The notes below the pieces were generated by a model that saw only the letters and a list, made by a program, of their open reading frames with translations, made no database searches and was not told where the DNA came from. Positions 49,958 through 58,060 of a DNA stretch of 64,000 bases are shown piece after piece. The DNA comes from Bacteroidota bacterium. GTDB taxonomy: Bacteria; Bacteroidota; Bacteroidia; 2-12-FULL-35-15. Both the position numbers and the translations under genes were made by a program. Numbering within the stretch: position 1 is the stretch's first letter; the number at the start of each line of letters is the position of its first letter. The stretch is taken from positions 1-64,000 of the forward strand of contig JAOQAG010000021.1 of NCBI GenBank assembly GCA_025963715.1, in the 5' to 3' direction.

Positions 49958-51340
49958 ATGAAAAAGTACGTTGTCTATTTAGGAATTATTTCCATTGCTG
50001 CTATCCTGTTGGCTGAATCCTGCCGCAAGCCGGAAGAGCTTACTGACGACCAGTATAACGAATGGCTTTCGGGCGGTTCGCAAACGGTTTTTAATACGGG
50101 TTCCGGTGCATTTGGATCACAGTTTGCCGGGATGTCGGCAAGAGGAAATTTTAACCACGAAGTAGGTGATGCAGCTTTTGGTTCCACCTTTGTAAGTGCC
50201 CCGGCGCCTGTACACCAGGGTTTAGGCCCGGTATTCAACAGTGTTTCGTGTTCTTCCTGTCATGTTTCCGACGGTAGAGGAAAACCTCCGGGGCCGGGAG
50301 AACAAATGGTATCCATGCTTTTCAGGGTAAGCATTCCTGGCGAAGATGAACACGGCGGGCCAATGCCTGCACCGGGTTTTGGCGGACAGCTGCAACAACG
50401 CGCTATTGCCGGATCAACACCCGAAGCAACCATTGGGATTACTTATACTTATCAAACGTACTTTTTTCCGGACGGGCAATCCTACGAGTTGAGAACGCCA
50501 ACGTATATGCTTCAGACACCTTATTGCCCTGTCCCTGCCGGGATGATGCTCTCGCCACGCGTAGCACCGCCGGTATTTGGATTGGGCCTGCTGGAAGCTA
50601 TTCCTGAATGGGCCTTGCTGGCACACCAGGATGTGAACGATGCCGATCACGATGGTATTTCCGGAAAAGCAAATTATGTGTGGAATGTATTGAAAAACGA
50701 TAAATCCATCGGGCGCTTTGGCTGGAAAGCCGGAAACCCAACACTGTTACAACAATCTGCAGGTGCGTACAACCAGGACATGGGGATCACCAATTTTATT
50801 TTCAATAAAGAAAGCTGCGAAGGCCAAACGCAATATCAAAACCTGGACGATGAACCGGAAGTATCCGACAGCTTGTTATACGCTGTTGCTTTTTACATGC
50901 AAACACTTTCGGTTCCCGGAAGAAGGATGGCGGATGATGCAGAAGTAAAACGCGGTAAACAAATTTTTACGCAGGCAAAATGCAGCTCCTGTCACGTACC
51001 GATGTACAAAACAGATGTGAATGTGGCATTCCGCGAAGTATCCAATCAAACTATTTTTCCATACACGGATCTATTGTTGCACGATATGGGAGCAGGCCTG
51101 GCAGATAACCGCCCTGATAACCTTGCGGATGGTAATGAGTGGAAAACACCGCCATTGTGGGGAATCGGACTTACGCAGGTGGTGAACGGGCACAATAATT
51201 TTTTACACGATGGCCGTGCGCGTTCGTTTATTGAAGCCATTATGTGGCATGGAGGAGAAGCTGCACCGTCGGCACAATTTGTTGCTAATTTATCTACCGA
51301 CGATAGAAATGCATTATTGAAATTTCTGGGATCGTTATAA
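49958..51340 (+). CDS. Di-heme oxidoreductase-like c-type cytochrome (DUF1111 family)
   Basis: A 460-residue exported protein (signal/lipobox 'LLAESC' near residue 22). Two heme-binding CxxCH motifs are present: 'NSVSCSSCHVSDGRG' near residue 100 and 'TQAKCSSCHVPMYK' near residue 345. 'DLLLHDMGAGLADNRPD', 'WKTPPLWGIGL' and the end 'FLHDGRARSFIEAIMWHGGE' are typical of this thiol oxidoreductase-like/MauG-CcpA-related group. Co-occurrence with imelysin is well known in Proteobacteria. It needs the Ccm system encoded at 12.7-17.6 kb for heme attachment. Confidence 0.93.
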   Translation: MKKYVVYLGIISIAAILLAESCRKPEELTDDQYNEWLSGGSQTVFNTGSGAFGSQFAGMSARGNFNHEVGDAAFGSTFVSAPAPVHQGLGPVFNSVSCSSCHVSDGRGKPPGPGEQMVSMLFRVSIPGEDEHGGPMPAPGFGGQLQQRAIAGSTPEATIGITYTYQTYFFPDGQSYELRTPTYMLQTPYCPVPAGMMLSPRVAPPVFGLGLLEAIPEWALLAHQDVNDADHDGISGKANYVWNVLKNDKSIGRFGWKAGNPTLLQQSAGAYNQDMGITNFIFNKESCEGQTQYQNLDDEPEVSDSLLYAVAFYMQTLSVPGRRMADDAEVKRGKQIFTQAKCSSCHVPMYKTDVNVAFREVSNQTIFPYTDLLLHDMGAGLADNRPDNLADGNEWKTPPLWGIGLTQVVNGHNNFLHDGRARSFIEAIMWHGGEAAPSAQFVANLSTDDRNALLKFLGSL

Positions 51341-51365
51341 TTTAATATTTCATTTTTTGATTAGC

Positions 51366-51400
51366 TCGCCGGTAATATAATGTTACCGGCGATTTTTTTA
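51366..51400 (+). terminator. Rho-independent terminator of the iron operon
   Basis: Perfect 10-bp stem TCGCCGGTAA / TTACCGGCGA with loop TATAATG, followed by seven T, 25 nt after the di-heme gene stop. Confidence 0.92.
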
Positions 51401-51416
51401 TCAGATTTATCAGGAT

Positions 51417-51480
51417 GCTGGATATTAGATATTAGATATTAGATATTGGATGTTAGATGTTGGATGTTAGACTGTGTGTG
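51417..51480. repeat. GGATATTAGATATTAGATGTTGG phrase block
   Basis: About 60 bp made of repeated ATTAGAT, GTTGGAT and GTTAGACTGTGTGTG words. Equivalent blocks are at 3525-3560, 44410-44500, and in reverse orientation at 53437-53520. No coding content. Confidence 0.7.
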
Positions 51481-51490
51481 TTAAAATTTT

Positions 51491-51861
51491 TTCGCAGGCG
51501 CGAGCGTCCCGCTCGTGCCATTTTATTTAATGGCATCTTGCCATTATTATCCGATCACAATTAATTTACTTCCATTTTTTCCACCACATAAGGCACAAAA
51601 GAACTGCATAAAATTCGCAGGCGCGAGCGTCCCGCTCGTTCCATTTTATTTAATGACATCTTGCCATTATTGTCCGATCACAATTAATTTCACTTACAAT
51701 TTTTCCACCACAGAAGGCACAAAAGAACCGTATAAACTTCGCAGGCGCGAGCGTCCCGCTCGTGCCATTTTATTTAATGGCATCTTGCCATTAATTATCC
51801 GATTACAATTAATTTACTTCCATTTTTCCCACCACATAAGGCACAAAAGAACTGCATAAAC
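51491..51861. repeat. Three tandem 123-124 bp repeats
   Basis: Units start with TTCGCAGGCGCGAGCGTCCC at 51491, 51614 and 51738. Each contains a GCGAGCG...CGCTCG palindrome, AATGGCATCTTGCCATT-type dyad, a CGATCACAATTAATTTAC word and an ACCACATAAGGCACAAAAG arm. Units differ by a few substitutions. A frame can be read through all three, but the protein is a copy of the repeat and has no start context, so I reject it as a gene. Confidence 0.92.
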
Positions 51862-51920
51862 ATTACGTTTAATTTACAGACCTTTTAACCTAATCTTAGT
51901 GTTCTTAGTGCCTTAGTGGT
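51831..51920. repeat. Fold-back element FB5 (ACCAC...GTGGT)
   Basis: ACCACATAAGGCACAAAAGAAC (in two words, from 51831) pairs with GTTCTTAGTGCCTTAGTGGT ending at 51920, enclosing about 45 bp. The left arm is the end of the third tandem unit, so the tandem array seems to have grown from a fold-back end. The right end stops 12 nt before the -7 box of the next gene. Confidence 0.7.
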
Positions 51921-51931
51921 AAAAAATAACT

Positions 51932-51939
51932 TAAATTTG
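51932..51939 (+). promoter_or_regulatory. -7 box abutting the start codon of the BadF-type kinase
   Basis: TAAATTTG ends only 3 nt before the ATG at 51943. If transcription begins 4-8 nt after the box, the mRNA is leaderless. Confidence 0.55.
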
Positions 51940-51942
51940 TCC

Positions 51943-52797
51943 ATGATTTTAATCGCGGATAGTGGTTCCACTAAAACAGACTGGAGATTGATCGATGAGC
52001 ATCAAAAGATCCATCAATGTGCCACACAAGGCATCAATCCATATTTTCAAACATCCGTACAAATTTCGGAGATCATCCGTTCGGAGTTGTTTTTACAACC
52101 GGCCCTCAATATTCCAACGCAGGAATTACAGGTGTTTTTTTACGGCGCAGGCTGCCGGGTGGAAGATAAAAAACAAATAGTGAGGTTGGCGCTGGAGGAA
52201 AATTTTCCGGATGCCGTGATAGAGATCAATACTGATATCCTGGGCGCAGCGCATGCGTTATGCGGGCATCATGCGGGCATTGCCGCCATCCTGGGAACAG
52301 GCGCCAATACGTGTTATTACGATGGCGAAAAGATCACAGAGAACCGCACATCTACCGGTTATATACTGGGCGACGAAGGAAGCGGGGCGCACATTGGCAA
52401 AACGTTTATACAGGCATTTTTAAATGATGAATTGCCTGCCGAGCTTTCAAAACGTTTTTACGATCGTTTTAAATTAAGCAAGGATGAGATCATTGATGCC
52501 GTTTACCGCCAACCGATGCCGAATCGTTTTTTAGCATCGTTCAGTAAATTCATTTATCAGAATTTAAAAGAACAATTTGTTATTGATCTTGTCAGCAATT
52601 GTTTTAACCAGTTTTTTGAAAAACACATTTGCCGTTATCCCAGATACAAGGAAGTGAAACTCAGCTGCGTGGGATCGGTAGCGTTTTATTACAGCAATAT
52701 CCTGCGTTCCGTTGCCGAAAACCACGGCGTAAACATCGAAACGATCATCGAAACCCCAATCGCCGGATTAACCCTGTATCACTTAGAAGATGAATAA
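51943..52797 (+). CDS. BadF/BadG/BcrA-type ATPase, probable N-acetylglucosamine kinase
   Basis: A 284-residue ASKHA-fold kinase. Phosphate-1 loop 'LIADSGSTKTDWRLID', phosphate-2 region 'GIAAILGTGANTCYYDG' and 'GYILGDEGSGAHIGKTF' are those of the N-acetylglucosamine kinase/BadF group. The C-terminal 'SCVGSVAFYYSNIL' adenosine motif is present. It should phosphorylate amino sugars recovered from peptidoglycan or chitin. A longer TTG frame begins nine codons upstream, inside the repeat; the ATG at 51943 is right at the conserved N-terminus. Confidence 0.88.
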   Translation: MILIADSGSTKTDWRLIDEHQKIHQCATQGINPYFQTSVQISEIIRSELFLQPALNIPTQELQVFFYGAGCRVEDKKQIVRLALEENFPDAVIEINTDILGAAHALCGHHAGIAAILGTGANTCYYDGEKITENRTSTGYILGDEGSGAHIGKTFIQAFLNDELPAELSKRFYDRFKLSKDEIIDAVYRQPMPNRFLASFSKFIYQNLKEQFVIDLVSNCFNQFFEKHICRYPRYKEVKLSCVGSVAFYYSNILRSVAENHGVNIETIIETPIAGLTLYHLEDE

Positions 52798-52813
52798 AAA
52801 AATTTGCATAAGT

Positions 52814-53292
52814 AAAATGTAGGTTTTTGTTTGAATATTTAGAATTATAAGGTCGAATGTGGCTTCATTTTATCTTCTTTTCTTTTTGTCTTGAAACAAA
52901 AAGAAACAATCCCGCACCTGCGGGACAAGAACAATCCACCGCGTCCCCGCTACTTGTTCCGGCTACCGCGCTCTTCTGAATTTATTTTTCTTACTCCCTC
53001 CGGATCGGGACGATCGTCTTAAATAATTAAAATTGTACTCCGCTTCTCAAACAGTCTGCTGCCACTATGTAAAAACAATGGAATGCTCATTCTGCAGACT
53101 CTTTCGGCCTGTTCAGTAATAGTGGGAATGAGCGGCAGAAAAATTAAAGCTTCGAAGCGCTCAACCGTATACGCGAAATTAACCGCGGTTTTCCTGTAGC
53201 GCCAGCGGAAGGAAAAATTACCTTACAGGCAGAAAAGGTTTTTGTTACTTTTTGCCTTCAAAAAGTAAAAGACATAGTAAAACCTACATTTT
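52814..53292. mobile_element. Candidate miniature inverted-repeat element (479 bp)
   Basis: Perfect 14-bp terminal inverted repeats AAAATGTAGGTTTT (52814-52827) and AAAACCTACATTTT (53279-53292). Inside are ordered hairpins: CTTTTTGT/ACAAAAAG (52882-52903), TCCCGCA/TGCGGGA (52910-52925), GACGATCGTC near 53010, and TTACTTTTTG/CAAAAAGTAA (53245-53268). No long reading frame is present and no target-site duplication is obvious. I recall very similar TTTTTGTCTTGAAACAAAAAG elements from other Bacteroidota genomes. It could instead be a structured non-coding RNA. Confidence 0.55.
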
Positions 53293-53331
53293 TCTAATAC
53301 AAGACCAGTGAAAAAGAAACAGAAAAGCAAT

Positions 53332-53364
53332 AAAAAAAGCACGGAACCAATCCGTGCTTTTTTT
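53332..53364. terminator. Bidirectional Rho-independent terminator
   Basis: Stem AAAAAAAGCACGGA / TCCGTGCTTTTTTT with loop ACCAA, near-perfect and symmetric, with A and T runs on both sides. It can end transcripts from the yebC side (leftward) and from the kinase/element side (rightward). Confidence 0.88.
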
Positions 53365-53436
53365 ATTGCAAAATTATTTTTTGTGTTTTTATTCCGGAAT
53401 GTCAATTAGTACTTTAACAAACGCTGCCTAACATCC

Positions 53437-53520
53437 AGCTTCACACCCAGTCTAATATCCAACATCCAGCATCTCTTTAACACACACAGCGTCTAATATC
53501 TAATATCTCACATCTAAAAT
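53437..53520. repeat. Reverse-orientation phrase block beside yebC
   Basis: CCAACATCCAGCATC, CTAATATCTAATATC and ACACACAGC words, the complement of the ATTAGAT/GTTGGAT blocks at 44410-44500 and 51417-51480. Confidence 0.7.
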
Positions 53521-54228
53521 CTACTTCATGTTGTGATACACATTCTGCACATCATCATCTTCCTCTAATTTCTCTACCAGCGCCATCACTTCAGCTACCT
53601 GTTCTTCCGTTAATTCAATGGTAGAAGTAGGGATGCGTTCCAGCTCCGAGCTTACAATATTGAATTTTTTCGCTTCCAGCGCTTTCTGCATATTTCCGAA
53701 ATCGGTAAAGGCAGCATAAATTACGATCTCATTTTCATCTCCTTCAATTTCATCCAGTCCGGCATCAATTAATTCCAATTCCAGGTCTTCCAGGTTCAAT
53801 CCTTCATTCTTGATCGTGAAAACACTTTTACGAACGAACAAATAATCAAGAGAGCCTGTTTTTCCCAATTCGCCGCCATTGCGGTTAAAATTCATACGCA
53901 CATTTGCAACGGTCCGTGTTGGATTATCCGTAGCAGTTTCAATTAAAATTCCAACGCCGTATGGTCCTTTTCCTTCGTATACAACTTCTTCCAGCCCTTT
54001 TGAATCTTTTGATGCCGCACGGTTCACCGCCGCATCAATACGGTCTTTCGGCATGTTGATCCCTTTCGCATTCTGGATCGCTACACGTAAGCGCGAATTT
54101 CCCTGCGGATCGGCGCCGCCTAATTTTACAGCAATGGCAATCTCTTTACCTGCACGTGTGAAGCCTTTCGCCATACGATCGTAGCGGGCAAACATTTTAT
54201 ACTTTCTTTTTTCAAATACGCGTCCCAT
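53521..54228 (-). CDS. yebC: YebC/PmpR/TACO1-family protein
   Basis: A 235-residue protein of the YebC family. It begins 'MGRVFEKRKYKMFARYDRMA', a Bacteroidota-style variant of the usual 'MAGHSKWANIK' start, then 'GKEIAIAVKLGGADPQGNSR', 'AIQNAKGINMPKDRIDAAV', 'YEGKGPYGVGILIETATDN', 'TVANVRMNFNRNGGELGKTG' and 'TDFGNMQKALEA'. Members have been described as transcriptional regulators and, more recently, as ribosome-associated translation factors that relieve stalling. The changed N-terminus is typical of one of two paralogous subgroups. Confidence 0.93.
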   Translation of the reverse strand: MGRVFEKRKYKMFARYDRMAKGFTRAGKEIAIAVKLGGADPQGNSRLRVAIQNAKGINMPKDRIDAAVNRAASKDSKGLEEVVYEGKGPYGVGILIETATDNPTRTVANVRMNFNRNGGELGKTGSLDYLFVRKSVFTIKNEGLNLEDLELELIDAGLDEIEGDENEIVIYAAFTDFGNMQKALEAKKFNIVSSELERIPTSTIELTEEQVAEVMALVEKLEEDDDVQNVYHNMK

Positions 54229-54277
54229 AGTGTTTTTTAAATTTTATAGGTTACAAATTTAGTTTTTTATTGATTCG

Positions 54278-55756
54278 TTAATGATGTACAATTAATTTTT
54301 GTGTGGAGCTGAACTCCTTGTTCCGCAGCGTAATATAATACATGCCGCTTGCCAGATCTGTAGTGTTTACAGCCGGAGTAGCCGGGCCTGTCATAAACGA
54401 ACGCACTTCTTTTCCCAGCACATCCGTGATCAGAACTTCGTATTCATCGGCTGCTTTTGGATTGCTGATGCTGATCTGCACATCGCCGTTGGCCGGATTC
54501 GGGAATACCGTAAATTTATTATTTTCAGCAGCAGCCTGCTCCTGGATTCCGCTCAGGATCACCACTTCGCTCGTTGAGCAAAACCCCATCGTATCTGTTT
54601 TTACAAGATAAATATCATCCAGGTGATTGGTATAACTGTTGGTCACACCACACAATACAAAACTTCTGTCGCTGGTATGATCAATCGAATAAGCGCCGTC
54701 AAACTCAAGCGAACCAAAAGTAGTGGCATTAAAAAAGTTCCAGTTACTATCCACAATGATCAGGAACATTTCGCCGTTAATTCCCAGGCTTTTCGAAATA
54801 CCCGCCAGTGCAATTTTGCCGTCACTGCCCTGTGTTATGGAAGTAAACGAATCATCGCCGGGAGTAAGCCCGTCCAGCTCTACATAAGTAACCGTTCCTG
54901 TTGCCGACATTCTAAGTGCAACAGCATTTGAATAAACTCCCGGGTTGCCGGAACCGTTGGTTTCGCCCGCTACTGCAATTTCTCCGGATAATGTTTCAAT
55001 TACATCGTTCCCATAATCAGCACGACTGCTATCACCGTTGTATCTGTTGGTCCAGATGGTATCTCCGTTTGTACCCGAAATTTTTAGTGTGTAAATATCG
55101 CCCAGTGAATCGCCCATGCTTTTGGTGGTACCGGTTAAAACAAAATTGCTATCAGCAGTTTGTATGATCGATTTCGCGATGTCCTCGCCGGTACCGCCGT
55201 ATGTTTTTGTCCACATGGTATCGCCTGTGGCAGTTGTTTTCACCACATAATAATCCTGGTCGCCTTTGCCGTAGCTGTAAGTTGATCCGCAAAGAATAAA
55301 ACCGCCCTCAACCGTTTGTTTTACAGAATAGGCAAAATCCCAGTCCGCACCGCCGTATGTTTTTGTCCACACTGTTGTTAATGTTGAATCCAATTTTGCA
55401 AGGAACATATCGTATCCGCCCACACCGTAGCTATTGGTATAACCCGCCAGAATGTATCCGTGATCGGTAGTTTCCTTTATAGAATACCCCCGGTCGATGT
55501 TAATACCGCCCACGGTTTTATGAAGTATTGGAATACCCATCGAATCGGTTTTTACCGCATACATATCCGTGCTGCCATCGCCAAAGCTGCTGGTAGCGCC
55601 GCCAATAATGTATCCTTTATCGTGCGTTTGCTGTACGGAATAACCTTCGTCGTAACCGGCATTACCAATTACTTTCCTGAATTTTACAGGCGTTTGCGCT
55701 GTTGCAGCCATTTGCAAACAAACCAACAAAATCCCGATAGCTTTAATTTTTTTCAT
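54278..55756 (-). CDS. T9SS-secreted beta-propeller-like repeat protein
   Basis: A 492-residue exported protein. After the signal peptide (ending ATAQ) there are about seven imperfect repeats of roughly 50 residues: 'GYSVQQTHDKGYIIGGATSS', 'FGDGSTDMYAVKTDSMG' and similar. The blades 'GYSI..T.D.GYILAG.T.S' suggest a propeller. It ends in a type A sorting domain ('FTVFPNPANGDVQISI' to 'STQKLIVHH'). Repeats near the N-terminus are most alike, as if recently expanded. Ligand unknown. It lies 12 nt downstream of kdsA on the same strand. Confidence 0.86.
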   Translation of the reverse strand: MKKIKAIGILLVCLQMAATAQTPVKFRKVIGNAGYDEGYSVQQTHDKGYIIGGATSSFGDGSTDMYAVKTDSMGIPILHKTVGGINIDRGYSIKETTDHGYILAGYTNSYGVGGYDMFLAKLDSTLTTVWTKTYGGADWDFAYSVKQTVEGGFILCGSTYSYGKGDQDYYVVKTTATGDTMWTKTYGGTGEDIAKSIIQTADSNFVLTGTTKSMGDSLGDIYTLKISGTNGDTIWTNRYNGDSSRADYGNDVIETLSGEIAVAGETNGSGNPGVYSNAVALRMSATGTVTYVELDGLTPGDDSFTSITQGSDGKIALAGISKSLGINGEMFLIIVDSNWNFFNATTFGSLEFDGAYSIDHTSDRSFVLCGVTNSYTNHLDDIYLVKTDTMGFCSTSEVVILSGIQEQAAAENNKFTVFPNPANGDVQISISNPKAADEYEVLITDVLGKEVRSFMTGPATPAVNTTDLASGMYYITLRNKEFSSTQKLIVHH

Positions 55757-55768
55757 GTGCTTTTGTTT

Positions 55769-56581
55769 TTACATGATCGCCTTCCTGATCTTCACCAGGT
55801 CGGTCATTAATTTTTCAAAATGATCGAGGTGCAGCATGTTAGCGCCATCCGATTTTGCTTTTGCAGGATTGGGATGTGTTTCCAGGAAGATCCCATCTGC
55901 GCCCACAGCAATTGCCGCTTTCGCAATGGTACCGATCAGATCCGGACGGCCGCCTGTAACACCACTGGTTTGATTCGGCTGCTGTAGTGAATGCGTAATG
56001 TCCATGATCACCGGCACGTTGTTCTTTTGCATTTCTGGGATGCCGCGGTAATCCACCACTAGATCCTGGTAACCCAAAAACGTTCCGCGTTCGGTCAGCA
56101 TTACATTTTCGTTGCCCGATTCACGTACTTTATCCACTGCAAACTTCATCGATTCTGCGGATAAAAATTGTCCTTTTTTAATGTTCACGTGTTTGCCGGT
56201 CATGGCTGCAGCTACCAGTAAATCCGTTTGACGGCAGAGGAAAGCCGGGATCTGCAATACATCTGCATATTCAGCCGCCATTGCCGCTTCTTCATGCGCA
56301 TGAATATCGGTAACGGTAGGCACATTAAAATGTTTGCCCACTTTGGCAAGGATTTTTAATCCCTCAATATCGCCAATACCGGTAAAGGAATCCAGGCGTG
56401 AACGGTTGGCTTTGCGGTACGATGCTTTAAAGATCCAGGGAATCCCCAGCTTATCGGTCACTGTTTTTATTTTTTCTGCGATCTCAAAACAGATCTCTTC
56501 GCTTTCTACCACACATGGCCCGGCCAGTAAAAAAAAATTGCCTTTGTCTAAGTGTTTGATGTTTGGTATATTTTGTAACAT
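55769..56581 (-). CDS. kdsA: 3-deoxy-8-phosphooctulonate synthase (KDO-8-P synthase)
   Basis: A 270-residue TIM-barrel enzyme joining phosphoenolpyruvate and arabinose-5-phosphate. Key blocks are 'FFLLAGPCVVESEEICFEIA', 'WIFKASYRKANRSRLDSFTG', 'TDIHAHEEAAMAAEYADVLQ', 'ITHSLQQPNQTSGVTGGRPD' and 'IFLETHPNPAKAKSDG'. The 'AGPC' cysteine-type first block and the later HPNP site suggest inspection for the metal-dependent class. Its product is the substrate-precursor for KdsC (10739). The T9SS cargo gene behind it is probably co-transcribed. Confidence 0.97.
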   Translation of the reverse strand: MLQNIPNIKHLDKGNFFLLAGPCVVESEEICFEIAEKIKTVTDKLGIPWIFKASYRKANRSRLDSFTGIGDIEGLKILAKVGKHFNVPTVTDIHAHEEAAMAAEYADVLQIPAFLCRQTDLLVAAAMTGKHVNIKKGQFLSAESMKFAVDKVRESGNENVMLTERGTFLGYQDLVVDYRGIPEMQKNNVPVIMDITHSLQQPNQTSGVTGGRPDLIGTIAKAAIAVGADGIFLETHPNPAKAKSDGANMLHLDHFEKLMTDLVKIRKAIM

Positions 56582-56780
56582 AATATAGTATGGAGTCTTT
56601 AGTCGTTAGTAATTAGTGCTGTGTGTTATTTAACCGCAAAGAGCGCAAAGAAGGCGCAGAGTTCGCGGAGTTAATTGTTTGATTTTTCTTTTTTATTTGT
56701 TAATTGTTTTATTTTTTATTTTGTCTATTGCCAACTGCCTTTTGCCTATTCCCTGTTCTTTCTGCAATTCTCAAATGTCC
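56582..56780. repeat. Phrase repeats upstream of kdsA
   Basis: No gene. ACCGCAAAGAGCGCAAAGAA and CGCAGAGTTCGCGGAG (56632-56672) repeat the words at 30236-30272. GTCTATTGCCAACTGCCTTT and GCCTATTCCCTG (56722-56757) echo the complement of 3614-3640. Confidence 0.6.
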
Positions 56781-58043
56781 TTATTTAAAATTCTTGATCA
56801 GAGAAAAATACGCTCCCTGCGCCGTGGTTTTTTTCGGAACAATATACCCTTCCACATTGTTGGTGCCTGCGTACACAATAAATCCTTTACCAAAATTGGC
56901 AAATACGCCAACCCCGTAATTGAAAGTACTGTATCCGCCGTAGCTCAGTGTGGCCGAAAGCATAAATTTACGGTTGAAATAAAAATTACCTTTTACATAA
57001 TACAGCAAATTGTAATTGGCATTAAAAACGTAATGGATCCCTTCCGACAATTCAAAGTATTTGCTGAATTTGGTTTCAAACGACAGGTTTAAAATAGCAG
57101 GTAATGTTGCGGTAACCGTGCGTTTTTTGAACGGTGCAATTCCTTTGATGATGCTATCCTGCGATGTTCTGCCGATGGTGGAATCCTGCAGGTCGTAAAT
57201 GCTGCTGATCTGAAAGCCGGTAAAATGGAAAAGCGAATCCTGGTTGAGATACAGCGTTTTTTGATTGTACTGGATCAAACCCACATCGGAAACAGATACT
57301 TTAATTTTGGAATCGCCGAATTTGGTTTTAAAAGGCGCTTCAAAATAAATATCCACGCTGGCGCCGTAACCGTTAAAGGCGCCATAGCCTTTGTGTGCCG
57401 TATCGGATTGTGCAACTGCCAGCGAAGTATTAAAGTCAATGTACTGGCCGTCGTCGCTGGTAAATAATTCGGCTTTTTTTGCATAAATAGAAGCGTATTG
57501 TTCGCCTTTTAAAAACGAAACACCAATTCCCCAGCGTGCCGCACTGTCGTATTTGGCAGAAAATAACCCGATCTCAAATTGCTGGTAACGCAGTAAATTC
57601 ATGTTGAAACCATTAAAATCAGCTGTTTTTCCGGCATAGGCCGCATTGCCGTAAAATCCAACTTTATAAAGGTCTTTTGAAAAACCGGCATCAAAATGTT
57701 CACGGTCTTTTACTGCGAAAAAAATGCTCAGGTTTTTTTTGTGGCAAAGCGAATCCAGTTTAAAAGCACCGTAAATGCCGCCGTTGATATCGGCACCGAT
57801 CCTGTTCTTGTTTTTGCTGCGGCTCAGCACTTCATCTTTTAATTCCGAACCGATGTAACCGCCGGTATAAAATTTTTCGATGAAAGCATTTGTCAGGTTG
57901 TTGGAACCAATTCCATAATCAGCAAAAATACCAATCCTTGTTTTTGCCGAATCCGGAAATTCATCTGCAAAAATATTCGCGATCTGCGCATGAGCATTTA
58001 TAAAATGGAAGAGTAGAAGGAAAAATGTAAGTTTTAATTTCAC
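56781..58043 (-). CDS. DUF5723-family outer-membrane barrel-like protein
   Basis: A 420-residue exported protein starting at GTG, with a signal peptide ending AHAQ. The rest is beta-strand rich with alternating aromatic residues ('RIGIFADYGIGSNNLTNAFI', 'RIGADINGGIYGAFKLDSLC', 'KFMLSATLSYGGYSTFNYGV', ending 'GAYFSLIKNFK'). This fits the DUF5723 family of predicted outer-membrane beta-barrels in Bacteroidota; function unknown. It lies 17 nt after the lipoprotein gene at 58061, in the same operon. Confidence 0.78.
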   Translation of the reverse strand: MKLKLTFFLLLFHFINAHAQIANIFADEFPDSAKTRIGIFADYGIGSNNLTNAFIEKFYTGGYIGSELKDEVLSRSKNKNRIGADINGGIYGAFKLDSLCHKKNLSIFFAVKDREHFDAGFSKDLYKVGFYGNAAYAGKTADFNGFNMNLLRYQQFEIGLFSAKYDSAARWGIGVSFLKGEQYASIYAKKAELFTSDDGQYIDFNTSLAVAQSDTAHKGYGAFNGYGASVDIYFEAPFKTKFGDSKIKVSVSDVGLIQYNQKTLYLNQDSLFHFTGFQISSIYDLQDSTIGRTSQDSIIKGIAPFKKRTVTATLPAILNLSFETKFSKYFELSEGIHYVFNANYNLLYYVKGNFYFNRKFMLSATLSYGGYSTFNYGVGVFANFGKGFIVYAGTNNVEGYIVPKKTTAQGAYFSLIKNFK

Positions 58044-58060
58044 AACAATCGCTTTGTTTA

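Noticed and set aside
51515-51859. A 114-codon frame with three similar segments
   Set aside because: It is the direct translation of the three 123-bp DNA repeats; the unit length permits an open frame by chance.
51491-51861. Possible CRISPR array
   Set aside because: Units are 123-124 bp of near-identical sequence without variable spacers, and no cas genes are in the window.
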